A stretch of DNA of 64,000 nucleotides. Origin: Pseudomonas sp. BGr12. Its GTDB lineage: Bacteria > Pseudomonadota > Gammaproteobacteria > Pseudomonadales > Pseudomonadaceae. Shown piece by piece: positions 27,864-36,382 of this stretch (the first letter of the stretch is position 1; every line of letters begins with the position of its first letter). The DNA is taken from the NCBI RefSeq assembly GCF_030272895.1, contig NZ_JALRNF010000007.1, positions 62,001-126,000 on the forward strand, in the 5' to 3' direction. Position numbers and translations under genes: made by a program. The notes below the pieces were generated by a model. The model saw only the letters and a program-made list of their open reading frames with translations. It was not told the DNA's origin and searched no databases.

Positions 27864-28547
27864 TCACGTCCTTGTGCTGTCCAGGAGTTTTTGCCATTCG
27901 CTGGCGTTCATCTGGCCGAGGATTCGCGGTTTGCCGTTGGCGGCCACCGAAATGAACAGGGCGCTGGCATAGTCGCTGGCGCGCAGGGCGCCGGGGACGT
28001 TCAGCTGGCGCTCCATATGGTCGATACAGCCGCTGTGGGTCACCAGCACCAGGTTATGCGCGGGCGCCTTGTGGGCCAGGGTTTCGTCGGCGAAGTCCTG
28101 GTCACAGGCTTGCACCCAGTCTTGCGTGGCGATGGCTTTACCGAAGATGAAGTGCGCGGTCTGGCGGGTCCTGACTTGCGGGCTGCTGAGCAGATCGGCG
28201 TCTTCGAGGCCCAGTGTTTGCAGCCCCGTGCCGACATCCCGTGCGGCCTGGCTGCCGGCCACGGTAATACCCGTCGGATCACCCAGGCACGGGTTGCTCG
28301 ACCGGTCGCAGCGTTCGGCGTGACGGATCAGCACGATCACCGACCCCTTGGCCCATTCCTTGTAGACCCCACGGCTGTGCATTTGCGTGTCGCTGCTCAG
28401 GTCCACGATGCGCGTTCTCGTTGAGGCCCATGTGGTGAGGGAAGCCAGTACCAGCAAGGCGCACAGGCCAATAAGTTTGGTTTTGCCAGTCAGTTGGCGT
28501 CGTCGCTCGGGTGTTGGCGGGGTGGTGTGAGCTTCGCTTGGCAACAT
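27864..28547 (-). CDS. Membrane-anchored histidine phosphatase family protein
   Basis: A 227-residue protein with an N-terminal transmembrane anchor (LIGLCALLVLASLTTWA, about 26-42) and a phosphoglycerate-mutase-like domain facing the periplasm. The phosphohistidine motif is VIVLIRHAERCD, and the second catalytic histidine is in VLVTHSGCIDHM. It resembles the Ais/PmrG group that removes phosphate from lipopolysaccharide heptose. With the coupled PAP2 gene it suggests a two-enzyme envelope-phosphate unit. The substrate is inferred only from family. Confidence 0.82.
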   Translation of the reverse strand: MLPSEAHTTPPTPERRRQLTGKTKLIGLCALLVLASLTTWASTRTRIVDLSSDTQMHSRGVYKEWAKGSVIVLIRHAERCDRSSNPCLGDPTGITVAGSQAARDVGTGLQTLGLEDADLLSSPQVRTRQTAHFIFGKAIATQDWVQACDQDFADETLAHKAPAHNLVLVTHSGCIDHMERQLNVPGALRASDYASALFISVAANGKPRILGQMNASEWQKLLDSTRT

Positions 28548-28753
28548 ACTGCTACTCCATGACGCGGAATCGAATCGGGTGGCTGCCGGGCGGGGCAGGC
28601 ACTACGAGGTGGCGGCACTCTAGGGGCCGAGCCGTGGAGAGCAGGTGAAGTGGATGTGAAAAAAATCTTCGCCGATTCCCTCCGGTCGGAGCGCTGGCTT
28701 TCCGGCACCTGCCTACTCTGTAATCATTCCGGTGATGGACTGAGGAGCAGGCG

Positions 28754-29323
28754 ATGATCCCCCCACTTGAACTGGAGAGCGCACGACTGGTGCTGCGCCA
28801 ATGGCAGGACGACGATCTTGCCGAGTTCGCGGCCATGTGTGCCGATCCCCAGGTCATGCGCTACTTCCCAGCGCCCATGACACGCCTGGAAAGCGCCGCC
28901 CTGATCGGCCGCATCCGTGGCCATTTCAACGAATACGGTTTCGGCCTGTGGGCCCTGGAGCGCAAGGACAGCGGCGCCTTCATCGGCATGACCGGCCTGC
29001 TCAATGTCAGTTTCGAGGCCGACTTCACCCCGGCGGTGGAGATCGGCTGGCGCCTGGCGCGCCGGCACTGGGGGCTGGGGTTTGCCAGCGAGGCGGCCTG
29101 GACCAGCCTGCGTTGCGCCTTCGCCCAGCTGGGCCTGGAGCAGGTAGTGTCGTTCACCAGCGAGAGCAACCTGCCGTCGCAGAAAGTCATGCAGGCCATC
29201 GGCATGCAGCAGGACATCGAGGGCAGCTTCATGCACCCGAAACTGCCCGAGGGGCATCCGCTGCGTGCCCATGTGCTGTACCGCATCTCTCGTGCCCAGT
29301 GGCAACAGACCCTGCGTGGCTGA
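28754..29323 (+). CDS. GNAT family N-acetyltransferase (RimJ/RimL type)
   Basis: A 189-residue acetyltransferase. The N-terminus LESARLVLRQWQDDDLAEFAAMCADPQVMRYFP is characteristic of the RimJ/RimL branch. The acetyl-CoA region is EIGWRLARRHWGLGFASEAAWTSLRCAFAQLGLEQVVSFTSESNLPSQKVMQAIGM. Members modify protein N-termini, amino acids or small molecules, and the target here cannot be named. It stands apart from tesB by 76 bp on the same strand. Confidence 0.9.
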   Translation: MIPPLELESARLVLRQWQDDDLAEFAAMCADPQVMRYFPAPMTRLESAALIGRIRGHFNEYGFGLWALERKDSGAFIGMTGLLNVSFEADFTPAVEIGWRLARRHWGLGFASEAAWTSLRCAFAQLGLEQVVSFTSESNLPSQKVMQAIGMQQDIEGSFMHPKLPEGHPLRAHVLYRISRAQWQQTLRG

Positions 29324-29399
29324 ATGGCACAACATAGGGGTGAGCGATGACAAACCCTGTATTATTTGCCCAGGTGCGCATCGCTTTGGAGAATCTTGA

Positions 29400-30269
29400 A
29401 TGAGCCACGTGTTGGACGATCTGGTCGACCTGTTGAGTCTGGAAGCCATCGAGGAAAACCTGTTTCGCGGGCGAAGCCAGGACCTGGGCTTTCGCCAGCT
29501 GTACGGTGGTCAGGTACTGGGACAATCGCTGTCGGCCGCCAGCCAGACGGTCGAAGAGGCGCGTCACGTGCATTCCCTGCACGGCTATTTCCTGCGCCCG
29601 GGCGATGCGGCGATGCCGGTGGTCTACTCGGTTGATCGCGTGCGCGACGGCGGAAGTTTCAGCACCCGGCGGGTGACGGCGATCCAGAAGGGCCAGCCGA
29701 TCTTTACCTGCAGTGCCTCGTTCCAGTACGACGAAGAAGGCTTCGAACACCAGACCCAGATGCCGAAGGTGGTGGGGCCGGAAAACCTGCCGTCGGAAGT
29801 GGAACTGGCCCAGCGCATGGCCGACCGCCTGCCCGAATCGATCCGCGACAAGATGCTGTGCGCCAAGCCGATCGAGATGCGCCCGGTGACCGAGGAAGAC
29901 CCGTTCAACCCCAAGGTGGGCGATCCGGTGAAGTACATCTGGTTCCGCGCCGATGGCAACCTGCCGGACGTGCCGGCACTGCACAAATACATGCTGGCCT
30001 ACGCCTCGGACTTCGGCCTGCTGACCACCTCGCTGCTGCCCCACGGCAAATCGGTGTGGGAAAAAGACATGCAGGTCGCCAGCCTCGACCATGCCCTGTG
30101 GTTCCACGGCAACCTGCGCGCCGATGAGTGGCTGCTGTATGCCATGGACAGCCCCTGGGCCGGCAATGCCCGCGGCTTCTCCCGCGGCAATATCTACAAC
30201 CAGGCCGGGCAACTGGTGGCGTCGTCCTGCCAGGAAGGCCTGATCCGTCAGCGCAAGGACTGGGCATGA
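29400..30269 (+). CDS. tesB: Acyl-CoA thioesterase II TesB
   Basis: A 289-residue double-hotdog thioesterase that hydrolyses medium- and long-chain acyl-CoA. The N-terminal hotdog has LFRGRSQDLGFRQLYGGQVLGQSL. The C-terminal hotdog has ASLDHALWFHGNLRADEWLLYAMDSPWAGNARGFSRGNIYNQAGQLVASSCQEGLIR, including the Asp/Gln/Thr-type catalytic region of the family. Its TGA overlaps the ATG of the following HAD gene (ATGA), so the two are translationally coupled. Confidence 0.95.
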   Translation: MSHVLDDLVDLLSLEAIEENLFRGRSQDLGFRQLYGGQVLGQSLSAASQTVEEARHVHSLHGYFLRPGDAAMPVVYSVDRVRDGGSFSTRRVTAIQKGQPIFTCSASFQYDEEGFEHQTQMPKVVGPENLPSEVELAQRMADRLPESIRDKMLCAKPIEMRPVTEEDPFNPKVGDPVKYIWFRADGNLPDVPALHKYMLAYASDFGLLTTSLLPHGKSVWEKDMQVASLDHALWFHGNLRADEWLLYAMDSPWAGNARGFSRGNIYNQAGQLVASSCQEGLIRQRKDWA

Positions 30270-30859
30270 GCCTCAAGGATATCCGTCACTGGGTGTTCGA
30301 CATGGATGGCACCCTGACGGTGGCGGTGCATGACTTCGCCGCCATCCGCGAGGCGCTGGAGATCCCACCTGACCACGACATCCTCACCCACCTGGCCGCC
30401 TTGCCCGCGGCAGAGGCTGCGGCCAAGCACGCCTGGTTGCTGGAGCACGAACGCGATCTGGCGATCGGTTCGACGGCGGCAGTCGGGGCGGTGGAGCTGG
30501 TGCGTGAGCTGGTTGCCCGTGGTTGCCAACTGGGCATCCTCACCCGCAATGCCCGCGAACTGGCCCATGTCACGCTCGAAGCCATTGGCCTGGCGGACTG
30601 CTTTGCCGAGCAGTACGTGCTGGGGCGCGACGAAGCACCGCCCAAGCCGCACCCCGGTGGCCTGCTGAAACTGGCCGACGCCTGGGCGGTGGCGCCCGGG
30701 GAGATGGTCATGGTCGGCGACTACCGCTTCGACCTCGACTGCGGCCGGGCGGCGGGTGCCCGGACCATCCTGGTCAACCTGCCGGACAACCCCTGGCCGG
30801 AGCTGGCGGACTGGCATGCGGCGGACTGCCGGGCGTTGCGGGTGTTGCTTCAGGGGTGA
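30266..30859 (+). CDS. HAD superfamily phosphatase
   Basis: A 197-residue haloacid-dehalogenase-type phosphatase with motif I VFDMDGTLT (nucleophile Asp and acid/base Asp), motif II LGILTRNARE, a motif III lysine in EAPPKPHPGGLLKLAD, and motif IV VMVGDYRFDLDCGRAAG. The helical cap between motifs I and II marks subclass I (phosphoglycolate phosphatase-like). It starts inside the tesB stop codon. The substrate is unknown. Confidence 0.9.
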   Translation: MSLKDIRHWVFDMDGTLTVAVHDFAAIREALEIPPDHDILTHLAALPAAEAAAKHAWLLEHERDLAIGSTAAVGAVELVRELVARGCQLGILTRNARELAHVTLEAIGLADCFAEQYVLGRDEAPPKPHPGGLLKLADAWAVAPGEMVMVGDYRFDLDCGRAAGARTILVNLPDNPWPELADWHAADCRALRVLLQG

Positions 30860-30868
30860 TTTGAAATC

Positions 30869-30923
30869 ATCGCGGGGCAAGCCCGCTCCCACACTGGCCT
30901 GTGGGAGCGGGCTTGCCCCGCGA
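30869..30923. repeat. REP palindrome pair
   Basis: Inverted REP cores at 30869-30893 and 30901-30923 lie between the convergent HAD gene and the TonB receptor gene. Confidence 0.95.
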
Positions 30924-30930
30924 AGCGGTC

Positions 30931-33402
30931 TCAGAAATCCCAGCGCGTGGTCAGCATCAGGTTACGCGGCTCACCGTAATAGGTGGTATCGAAGTTGCCC
31001 AGCCCGGTCAGGTAGCGTTTGTCGAAGATATTGTTGGCGTTGAGGGTGAAGCTCAGGTGCTGGTCATACTGGTAGCGGCTCATCAGGTCGACCAGGGTGT
31101 AGCCGCCTTGCTTGATGTAGGTGTAGTCGTTCACCGCACCGCTGTAGATCTTGCCGTAGAACGCGCTCTGCCAGTTCACCCCGCCACCGACCGTGACCTT
31201 GTCGAGCATGCCCGGCAGGCGGTAAGTGGTAAACAGCCGCACCAGGTGTTCAGGCTTGCTGGTACTCATGGGGAAGCCATACATGCGTTGCTCGTCGGCA
31301 TCGCGGGTACGGGCGTAGGTGTAGCCGGCCGAGAGGTTCCAGCCTTCTTGCAATTCGCCGGCGATTTCCAGCTCCACGCCTTTGGTGGTCGCCCCGCTGA
31401 CGGCCTTGTAGATGCCTTCGTTGGTGATCGGGTTGGTGCCGACCGATTCGGCCACGTTGTCCTGTTCGATGCGGAACACCGCCAGGCTGGCATTGAGTCG
31501 GCCGTCGAAGTAGGCCGCCTTCAGGCCGGCTTCGTAGCTGTCGCCTTCGACCGGGTCGAGGGTGGAGCCGTTGGCGTCCTTGTTGCTCTGCGGCTGATAG
31601 ATCGAGGTGTAGCTGGTGTACACCGAGTAGGTGTCGTCCAGGTCATACACGACACCGGCGTAGGGGGTGACCACGCCGTGCTGTTTGTAGCTGGCCGAGT
31701 TGTCCTGGAAGTTCGGGTTCAGGCCGTCATAGTCGTAGTCGTCGTGGTACTTGAAGGTGCTGACCCGGCTGCCGAGGATCACCGAGAGTTCGTCGGTAGG
31801 GCGCAGGCGGGTGGCGATGTAGGCACCGGTCTGGCTCTTCTTCTGTTCGTACTTGCCGTTCTTCGGGAAGTCCGGCACACCGATGTGGCCCTTCCAGTCG
31901 AAGATGCTGCCCGGCACCAAGCCGAATTCGCTGGTGTCCCAGGTGCTGCCGGTCTGGCGCGAGTAGGAGGCGTTGTAACCGACCACCAGGTCATGCTGGC
32001 GGCCGAACAGGCTGAACGGGCCGGAGAGATTCAGATCGGCGCTGTTCTGCACCCGATGGCCTTCCCAGCGGCCCCAATAGAAAAACATGCCTTCGCCGGC
32101 GCGGTCCGGTGAGCCGCCGCTGGCAGACGCCAGGCGGGTGTCGTGGTCGCTCTGCAACTGGTTGAGGCTGAGCTTGAGCGACCAGTCGTTGGCCAGGGCC
32201 TGTTCGAGGGAGGCGAAGTAGGTGCGGTTCTGGAAGTCGCGACGGCTCCAGTCGGCGCCCGGGTTGAACGAGCGGGAGAAATCGGTACGACCGCCATCGC
32301 TGTAGTACACCGGGTTGCCGGTCCAGGAGGTGCCGCGCGGGGTGGTGTCCTGCTGGTCCATGCCAACGGTCAGCAGGGTATCGGGGGTGAGGTCGGCTTC
32401 GAGGATGCCGTAGTACACCTCTTTCTTCTGCTGGTAGTGGTCCTGGTAGCCCTGCCTGTCCTGCTGCGCACCGACGAAGCGTCCACGCAGGGTGCCGCTG
32501 CTGTTCAGCGGCCCGGAGACATCGCCTTCGCCGCGGTAGTCGTCCCAGCTGCCGGCACTGCCGCTGAGCGAAGCCTGGAACTGCGCGGTGGGTTTCTTGC
32601 GGATCAGGTTGACGGTGGCCGACGGATCGCCGGAGCCGGTCATCAGGCCGGTGGCGCCCTTGAGCACTTCGACGCGGTCATAGATGGCCATGTCGACATG
32701 GGCGGTGCCTTCGCCGTAGACACCGTCGTAGATGGTGTTGACCCCGTCGTACTGGTAGTTGGTGATCACCAGACCGCGGCTGGAGAACTCGGTGCGGTCG
32801 CTGTCATAGGTCTGGGCGGAAACGCCGGGGGTATTGCGCAGCACATCGGAGATGCTCTGGGCACCCTGGTCGTCCATCAGTTGGCGGGTCATCACGGTGA
32901 TCGACTGCGGTGTTTCACGGATCGACAGTGGCAGCTTGGTCGCGGTCCGTGACGCGCCGGTGGTGTAGGAGCCGGTGTTTTCCGTGGTTTCGCCCAGCAG
33001 CTGGCCGTTGATGCTGGTCGCACCCAGTTCTACCGTGCCATCGCTGGTCGTCGTCACCAGCACATAGCCGCCGTTGCTCTGGCGCTGGGCCTGCAGGCCG
33101 CTGCCCTGGAGCAGACGCGCCAGGCCTTCCTCCACCGAGTAGTTGCCCTGCAGGCCGGCTGATTGCCGGCCCTGGGTCTGGCGGGCATCGAAGGACAGGG
33201 TGATGTTGGCGCGAGTGGCGAACAGGCTCAGGTTGGTGCCCAGCGGGCCCGGGGCAATCTGGAAGTGGGGGCTGGCGCTCTGGGCCAGGGCAGGGGTGGG
33301 CAGCAATGCCAGCAGGGGCACCGGGGCCAGGGTCAGGCCGAACAACGCCAGGTGAACGGCGCGAACCAAGGGGCGGGGCGCCCGTGGGCAAATGCGGGTC
33401 AT
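30931..33402 (-). CDS. TonB-dependent siderophore receptor with STN signalling domain
   Basis: An 823-residue outer-membrane transducer. After a signal peptide ending at LPTPALAQ comes a secretin/TonB N-terminal (STN) domain (about 45-120, IAPGPLGTNLSLFATRANITLSFDARQTQGRQSAGLQGNYSVEEGLARLLQGSGL). A plug domain follows (about 160-270, LPLSIRETPQSITVMTRQLMDDQGAQSISDVLRNTPGV) and then a 22-strand barrel ending in NIFDKRYLTGLGNFDTTYYGEPRNLMLTTRWDF. The STN domain indicates surface signalling through the adjacent FecR and ECF sigma. It resembles ferripyoverdine/ferrioxamine receptors, but the siderophore cannot be named. Confidence 0.93.
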   Translation of the reverse strand: MTRICPRAPRPLVRAVHLALFGLTLAPVPLLALLPTPALAQSASPHFQIAPGPLGTNLSLFATRANITLSFDARQTQGRQSAGLQGNYSVEEGLARLLQGSGLQAQRQSNGGYVLVTTTSDGTVELGATSINGQLLGETTENTGSYTTGASRTATKLPLSIRETPQSITVMTRQLMDDQGAQSISDVLRNTPGVSAQTYDSDRTEFSSRGLVITNYQYDGVNTIYDGVYGEGTAHVDMAIYDRVEVLKGATGLMTGSGDPSATVNLIRKKPTAQFQASLSGSAGSWDDYRGEGDVSGPLNSSGTLRGRFVGAQQDRQGYQDHYQQKKEVYYGILEADLTPDTLLTVGMDQQDTTPRGTSWTGNPVYYSDGGRTDFSRSFNPGADWSRRDFQNRTYFASLEQALANDWSLKLSLNQLQSDHDTRLASASGGSPDRAGEGMFFYWGRWEGHRVQNSADLNLSGPFSLFGRQHDLVVGYNASYSRQTGSTWDTSEFGLVPGSIFDWKGHIGVPDFPKNGKYEQKKSQTGAYIATRLRPTDELSVILGSRVSTFKYHDDYDYDGLNPNFQDNSASYKQHGVVTPYAGVVYDLDDTYSVYTSYTSIYQPQSNKDANGSTLDPVEGDSYEAGLKAAYFDGRLNASLAVFRIEQDNVAESVGTNPITNEGIYKAVSGATTKGVELEIAGELQEGWNLSAGYTYARTRDADEQRMYGFPMSTSKPEHLVRLFTTYRLPGMLDKVTVGGGVNWQSAFYGKIYSGAVNDYTYIKQGGYTLVDLMSRYQYDQHLSFTLNANNIFDKRYLTGLGNFDTTYYGEPRNLMLTTRWDF

Positions 33403-33507
33403 GCAGGTTTTCCTTCGATTGGCTGGGCAGAGGGGGCAGTTGGATGGGCTGCTCTACCTGCGTAGCCGAATGAGAATGAAAATCGGCAACCCTGCTCTTG
33501 AAAATAA

Positions 33508-34455
33508 TCAGGCCGCCTCGATGCTCACCCAGTAGCGCGTCAGGTACTTCACCTTGACGGGTAGGGAAGCGGCGAGGTTTTCCAGGATGGTGTCGGTATC
33601 GTCGATGCGAAATGCACCGGACAGGCGCAGGTCAGCGACCCCCTCGGCGCAGCGCAGGACGCCTGGGCGATAGCGATGCAGTTCGTTGATGAAGTCGGCC
33701 AGGCGCCACTCGATCACCGTCAGCATGCCCTGTGTCCAGGCGTCGGCACCGGGGGCGAGGGTGCTGGCCGGGGCAATGTGGCGGTGATCGAAGCTGGCTG
33801 ACTGGCCGGCATCCAGGCGCAGCATCAGCTGCGGCTGATCCACCGGGTGTAGCTCCACGGCGTGTTGCAGCACGCTGACCCGGCTTACGCCGTTGTCGCT
33901 GCGCACGCTGAATTGCGTGCCCAGGGCACGAACGCTGCCTTCGGCCGTCTGTACCAGGAAGGGGCGGGCGGCTGGGTCGCTGGCGGTCTGTACCATGATT
34001 TCACCCTGGTACAGGCGAATCTGCCGCTGCCGGTGGTCAAAGTGGATGTCCACGGCACTGTCGGTATTGAGCTCAAGCTGGCTGCCGTCGCTGAGCCTGA
34101 GCTTGTGGCGCTGGCCCTTGCCGGTGCGCAGTTCGGCCATCAGCGCCTGGCCCGGATGGCTTTCACGCAAAACCCAGCCGCTGGTGCCCACCGCCAGGAG
34201 CATGGCCAGGGTCTTGAGCACGGCGCGACGACGGGCACGTACGCCGGCCAGGGTCGGTAGGGCGACATCGGCGGGCAGGCTGCCCAGTTGCCGTTGCAGC
34301 TTTTCCACCCGCGCCCAGGCCTGGGCATGGGCCTGGCTTTTGCCCAGCCATTCCTGCCAGGCCTGCAGTTGGGCATCGCTGGGCTTGGCGGCGTTGAGCT
34401 GGACGAACCAGGTGGCCGCCGCTTCCAGGGTGCGGTAATCGGGGGGCTGGGCCAT
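33508..34455 (-). CDS. FecR family sigma regulator
   Basis: A 315-residue inner-membrane regulator that relays the receptor signal to the ECF sigma factor. The cytoplasmic N-terminal domain (DYRTLEAAATWFVQLNAAKPSDAQLQAWQEWL) is the DUF4880-type sigma-binding part. A single helix near 91-106 (TLAMLLAVGTSGWVL) crosses the membrane. The periplasmic FecR domain (GKGQRHKLRLSDGSQLELNTDSAVDIHFDHRQRQIRLYQGE) is followed by a C-terminal region contacting the receptor STN domain. Its ATG directly abuts the sigma-gene TGA (TGAATG). Confidence 0.93.
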   Translation of the reverse strand: MAQPPDYRTLEAAATWFVQLNAAKPSDAQLQAWQEWLGKSQAHAQAWARVEKLQRQLGSLPADVALPTLAGVRARRRAVLKTLAMLLAVGTSGWVLRESHPGQALMAELRTGKGQRHKLRLSDGSQLELNTDSAVDIHFDHRQRQIRLYQGEIMVQTASDPAARPFLVQTAEGSVRALGTQFSVRSDNGVSRVSVLQHAVELHPVDQPQLMLRLDAGQSASFDHRHIAPASTLAPGADAWTQGMLTVIEWRLADFINELHRYRPGVLRCAEGVADLRLSGAFRIDDTDTILENLAASLPVKVKYLTRYWVSIEAA

Positions 34456-34956
34456 TCAGTCATCCGTCAGCAACAGGCAGTGGGTCATGGCGCGGATCAG
34501 GTGTTTTTTCACCGTGGTAACCGAAACCCCGAGGCGCTCGGCGGTGGCCACATAGCTCAAGCCTTCCAGTTGCACCGCCAGGAAGATCTGCCGGGTGCGT
34601 TCTCCAAGCCCGTCGAGCAGGGTGTCCACGGCCACCAGGGTTTCAAGGATCAGCAGACGGGTTTCCGGCGAATCGGCCATGCGCTCCGGCCGGCTCGCCA
34701 GTTCGGCCAGGTAGGCCTGTTCCAGCGCCTTGCGGCGGAACTTGTCGACCATCAGCGCATGGGCGATGGCGCCCAGGTAGCTGCGCGGCTCGCGAATGCT
34801 CTCGACATTGCGTGCGGTCAGTACCCGGATAAAGGTGTCCTGGGCCAGGTCCGCGGCATCGCTGGCATTGCCCAGGCGAGCGCGCAGCCAGTTCTTCAAC
34901 CAACCGTTGTGTTCACTGTAAAGCGCATGCAGGGCGGTGTGATCGGGGGCGGGCAT
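34456..34956 (-). CDS. Iron-starvation ECF sigma factor (FecI-like)
   Basis: A 166-residue ECF sigma. Region 2 is HNGWLKNWLRARLGNASDAADLAQDTFIRVL and region 4 is LVAVDTLLDGLGERTRQIFLAVQLEGLSYVATAERLGVSVTTVKKHLIRAM. The ATG at 34956 (MPAPDHTALHALY) is chosen. The frame opening at 34995 lies inside the Fur box. It heads the sigma-FecR-receptor unit and should drive the receptor gene promoter. Fur control under iron-replete conditions is expected from the box at 34981-34999. Confidence 0.92.
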   Translation of the reverse strand: MPAPDHTALHALYSEHNGWLKNWLRARLGNASDAADLAQDTFIRVLTARNVESIREPRSYLGAIAHALMVDKFRRKALEQAYLAELASRPERMADSPETRLLILETLVAVDTLLDGLGERTRQIFLAVQLEGLSYVATAERLGVSVTTVKKHLIRAMTHCLLLTDD

Positions 34957-34980
34957 GAGCGGTGCGACCCGTTGGTAATT

Positions 34981-34999
34981 GATAATTACTCGCATTATC
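34981..34999 (-). promoter_or_regulatory. Fur box upstream of the ECF sigma gene
   Basis: GATAATTACTCGCATTATC matches the 19-bp Fur consensus with both hexamer arms (GATAAT and ATTATC) intact. It lies 25 bp upstream of the sigma-factor start, so iron-loaded Fur (encoded at 54874-55278) should repress the unit. Confidence 0.85.
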
Positions 35000-35098
35000 G
35001 TGGTTTGTCTGGATGTTTCGCAAGTGCGGTCGCTTGACCTGCGCCTGTGCCCGGCAAAGACTGATGAGCTATTTGTCGGATCGAATCAGGAGATTCCC

Positions 35099-36109
35099 AT
35101 GACCAGCAAGGCTATCTACGTCCAGGCGGGCGGTGGTTACGACAAGGTGCAGGTCGGCACCTGCGAGGCCGCAGCACCCAAGGCGGGCGAAATCACCGTG
35201 CGCCTGCACGCCAACTCGCTCAACTATCACGACTTCGCCGTGGTCAGCGGCGCGTGGGGGCCGAGCGAATCGCGCATTCCCATGGCCGACGGAGCAGGGG
35301 TGGTGACCGCTGTCGGCGCTGGCGTCAGCGAGTTCGCCGTAGGCGATGCGGTGGTCAGCACCTTCTTCCCCGACTGGCTGGACGGTCAGGCGCTGGTGGA
35401 AGGCTTCGCCACGGTGCCGGGCGACGGTATCGACGGCTATGCCCGCGAGCAGGTGACCGCCCGTGCCACTTCCTTCACCCATGCCCCCAAGGGTTACAGC
35501 CATGCCGAAGCAGCGACCCTGACCACTGCGGGGTTGACCGCCTGGCGGGCGCTGATGGTCGATGATTCGCTCAAGCCCGGCGATACCGTGCTGGTGCAAG
35601 GCACCGGGGGCGTGTCGATCTTCGCCCTGCAGTTCGCCAAGCTGGCTGGCGCCACGGTGATCGCCACCTCGTCCAGTGACGAGAAGCTCGAACGGCTCAA
35701 GGCCATGGGCGCCGATCACCTGATCAACTACCGCAAGACCCCGGCCTGGGGCGAAACCGTGCGCCAGCTCACCAACAACCGCGGTGTCGATCATGTGATC
35801 GAAGTGGGCGGGCCGGCCACCCTGGAGCAATCGATGATCGCCGCGCGCATCGGCGGCCATGTCTCGCTGATCGGTATCCTCACCGGCGTCGCCGGGCAAC
35901 TGCCGCTGGTGCAGGCCCTGGTCCGGCAGATCCGCCTGCAGGGCGTGCTGGTTGGCAGCCGGGCCCAGCAGCAGGCGATGATCCGGGCGATCGATGCCAA
36001 TGGCCTGAAGCCGGTGATCGACAAGACCTTCGCCCTGGAGCAGATCGTCGAGGCCTTCCGTTATCAGGAAAGTAACCGACATTTCGGCAAGATCTGTCTG
36101 GAATTCTGA
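35099..36109 (+). CDS. Zinc-free MDR family NAD(P)-dependent alcohol dehydrogenase
   Basis: A 336-residue medium-chain dehydrogenase/reductase. The N-terminal GroES-like part has LHANSLNYHDFAVVSG and IPMADGAGVVTAVGAGVSEFAVGDAVV. The cofactor fold is DTVLVQGTGGVSIFALQFAKLAGATVIATSSSDEKLERLKAMGADHLINY. It lacks the four-cysteine structural zinc lobe and the catalytic Cys/His set, so it is nearer the quinone-oxidoreductase-like branch than true zinc alcohol dehydrogenases. The ATG at 35099 has AGGAG upstream. A weak GC hairpin (36129-36146) follows the stop. Confidence 0.88.
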   Translation: MTSKAIYVQAGGGYDKVQVGTCEAAAPKAGEITVRLHANSLNYHDFAVVSGAWGPSESRIPMADGAGVVTAVGAGVSEFAVGDAVVSTFFPDWLDGQALVEGFATVPGDGIDGYAREQVTARATSFTHAPKGYSHAEAATLTTAGLTAWRALMVDDSLKPGDTVLVQGTGGVSIFALQFAKLAGATVIATSSSDEKLERLKAMGADHLINYRKTPAWGETVRQLTNNRGVDHVIEVGGPATLEQSMIAARIGGHVSLIGILTGVAGQLPLVQALVRQIRLQGVLVGSRAQQQAMIRAIDANGLKPVIDKTFALEQIVEAFRYQESNRHFGKICLEF

Positions 36110-36128
36110 TCTTTTCACCTACAAGGTG

Positions 36129-36146
36129 GCCCGACCTTGGTCGGGC
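36129..36146 (+). terminator. Weak hairpin after the MDR dehydrogenase gene
   Basis: GCCCGAC and GTCGGGC pair around CTTG, 19 bp after the stop. No clear T-run follows, so termination may be inefficient. The following 230 bp up to the permease gene are AT-rich with no coding sequence that I can support. Confidence 0.45.
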
Positions 36147-36382
36147 TTGACCTTGATCCTGCTCTCTTTAAACCAGCATAACTATCTGATTTTAAATAAC
36201 TTTTTCACGAAAAATCGTGTAACACCTCATTGCCTAGTGTGAATGTTATTTCGAACGCTCCGTGTGATATTTTGCCCGTCGCTCGAAAAATCCATGGAAC
36301 AGCGCCCCTCATCACGATGGGCCAGTGACGCATCGTTTCAGGTGCTTCCGGTAATAAATACAAATACGCAGTGAGTGTGATC

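Noticed and set aside
33403..33507. Second Fur box in front of the TonB receptor gene
   Set aside because: GAGAATGAAAATC-like half sites exist near 33470-33485, but the match is partial. An ECF-type promoter is more likely there and could not be fixed.
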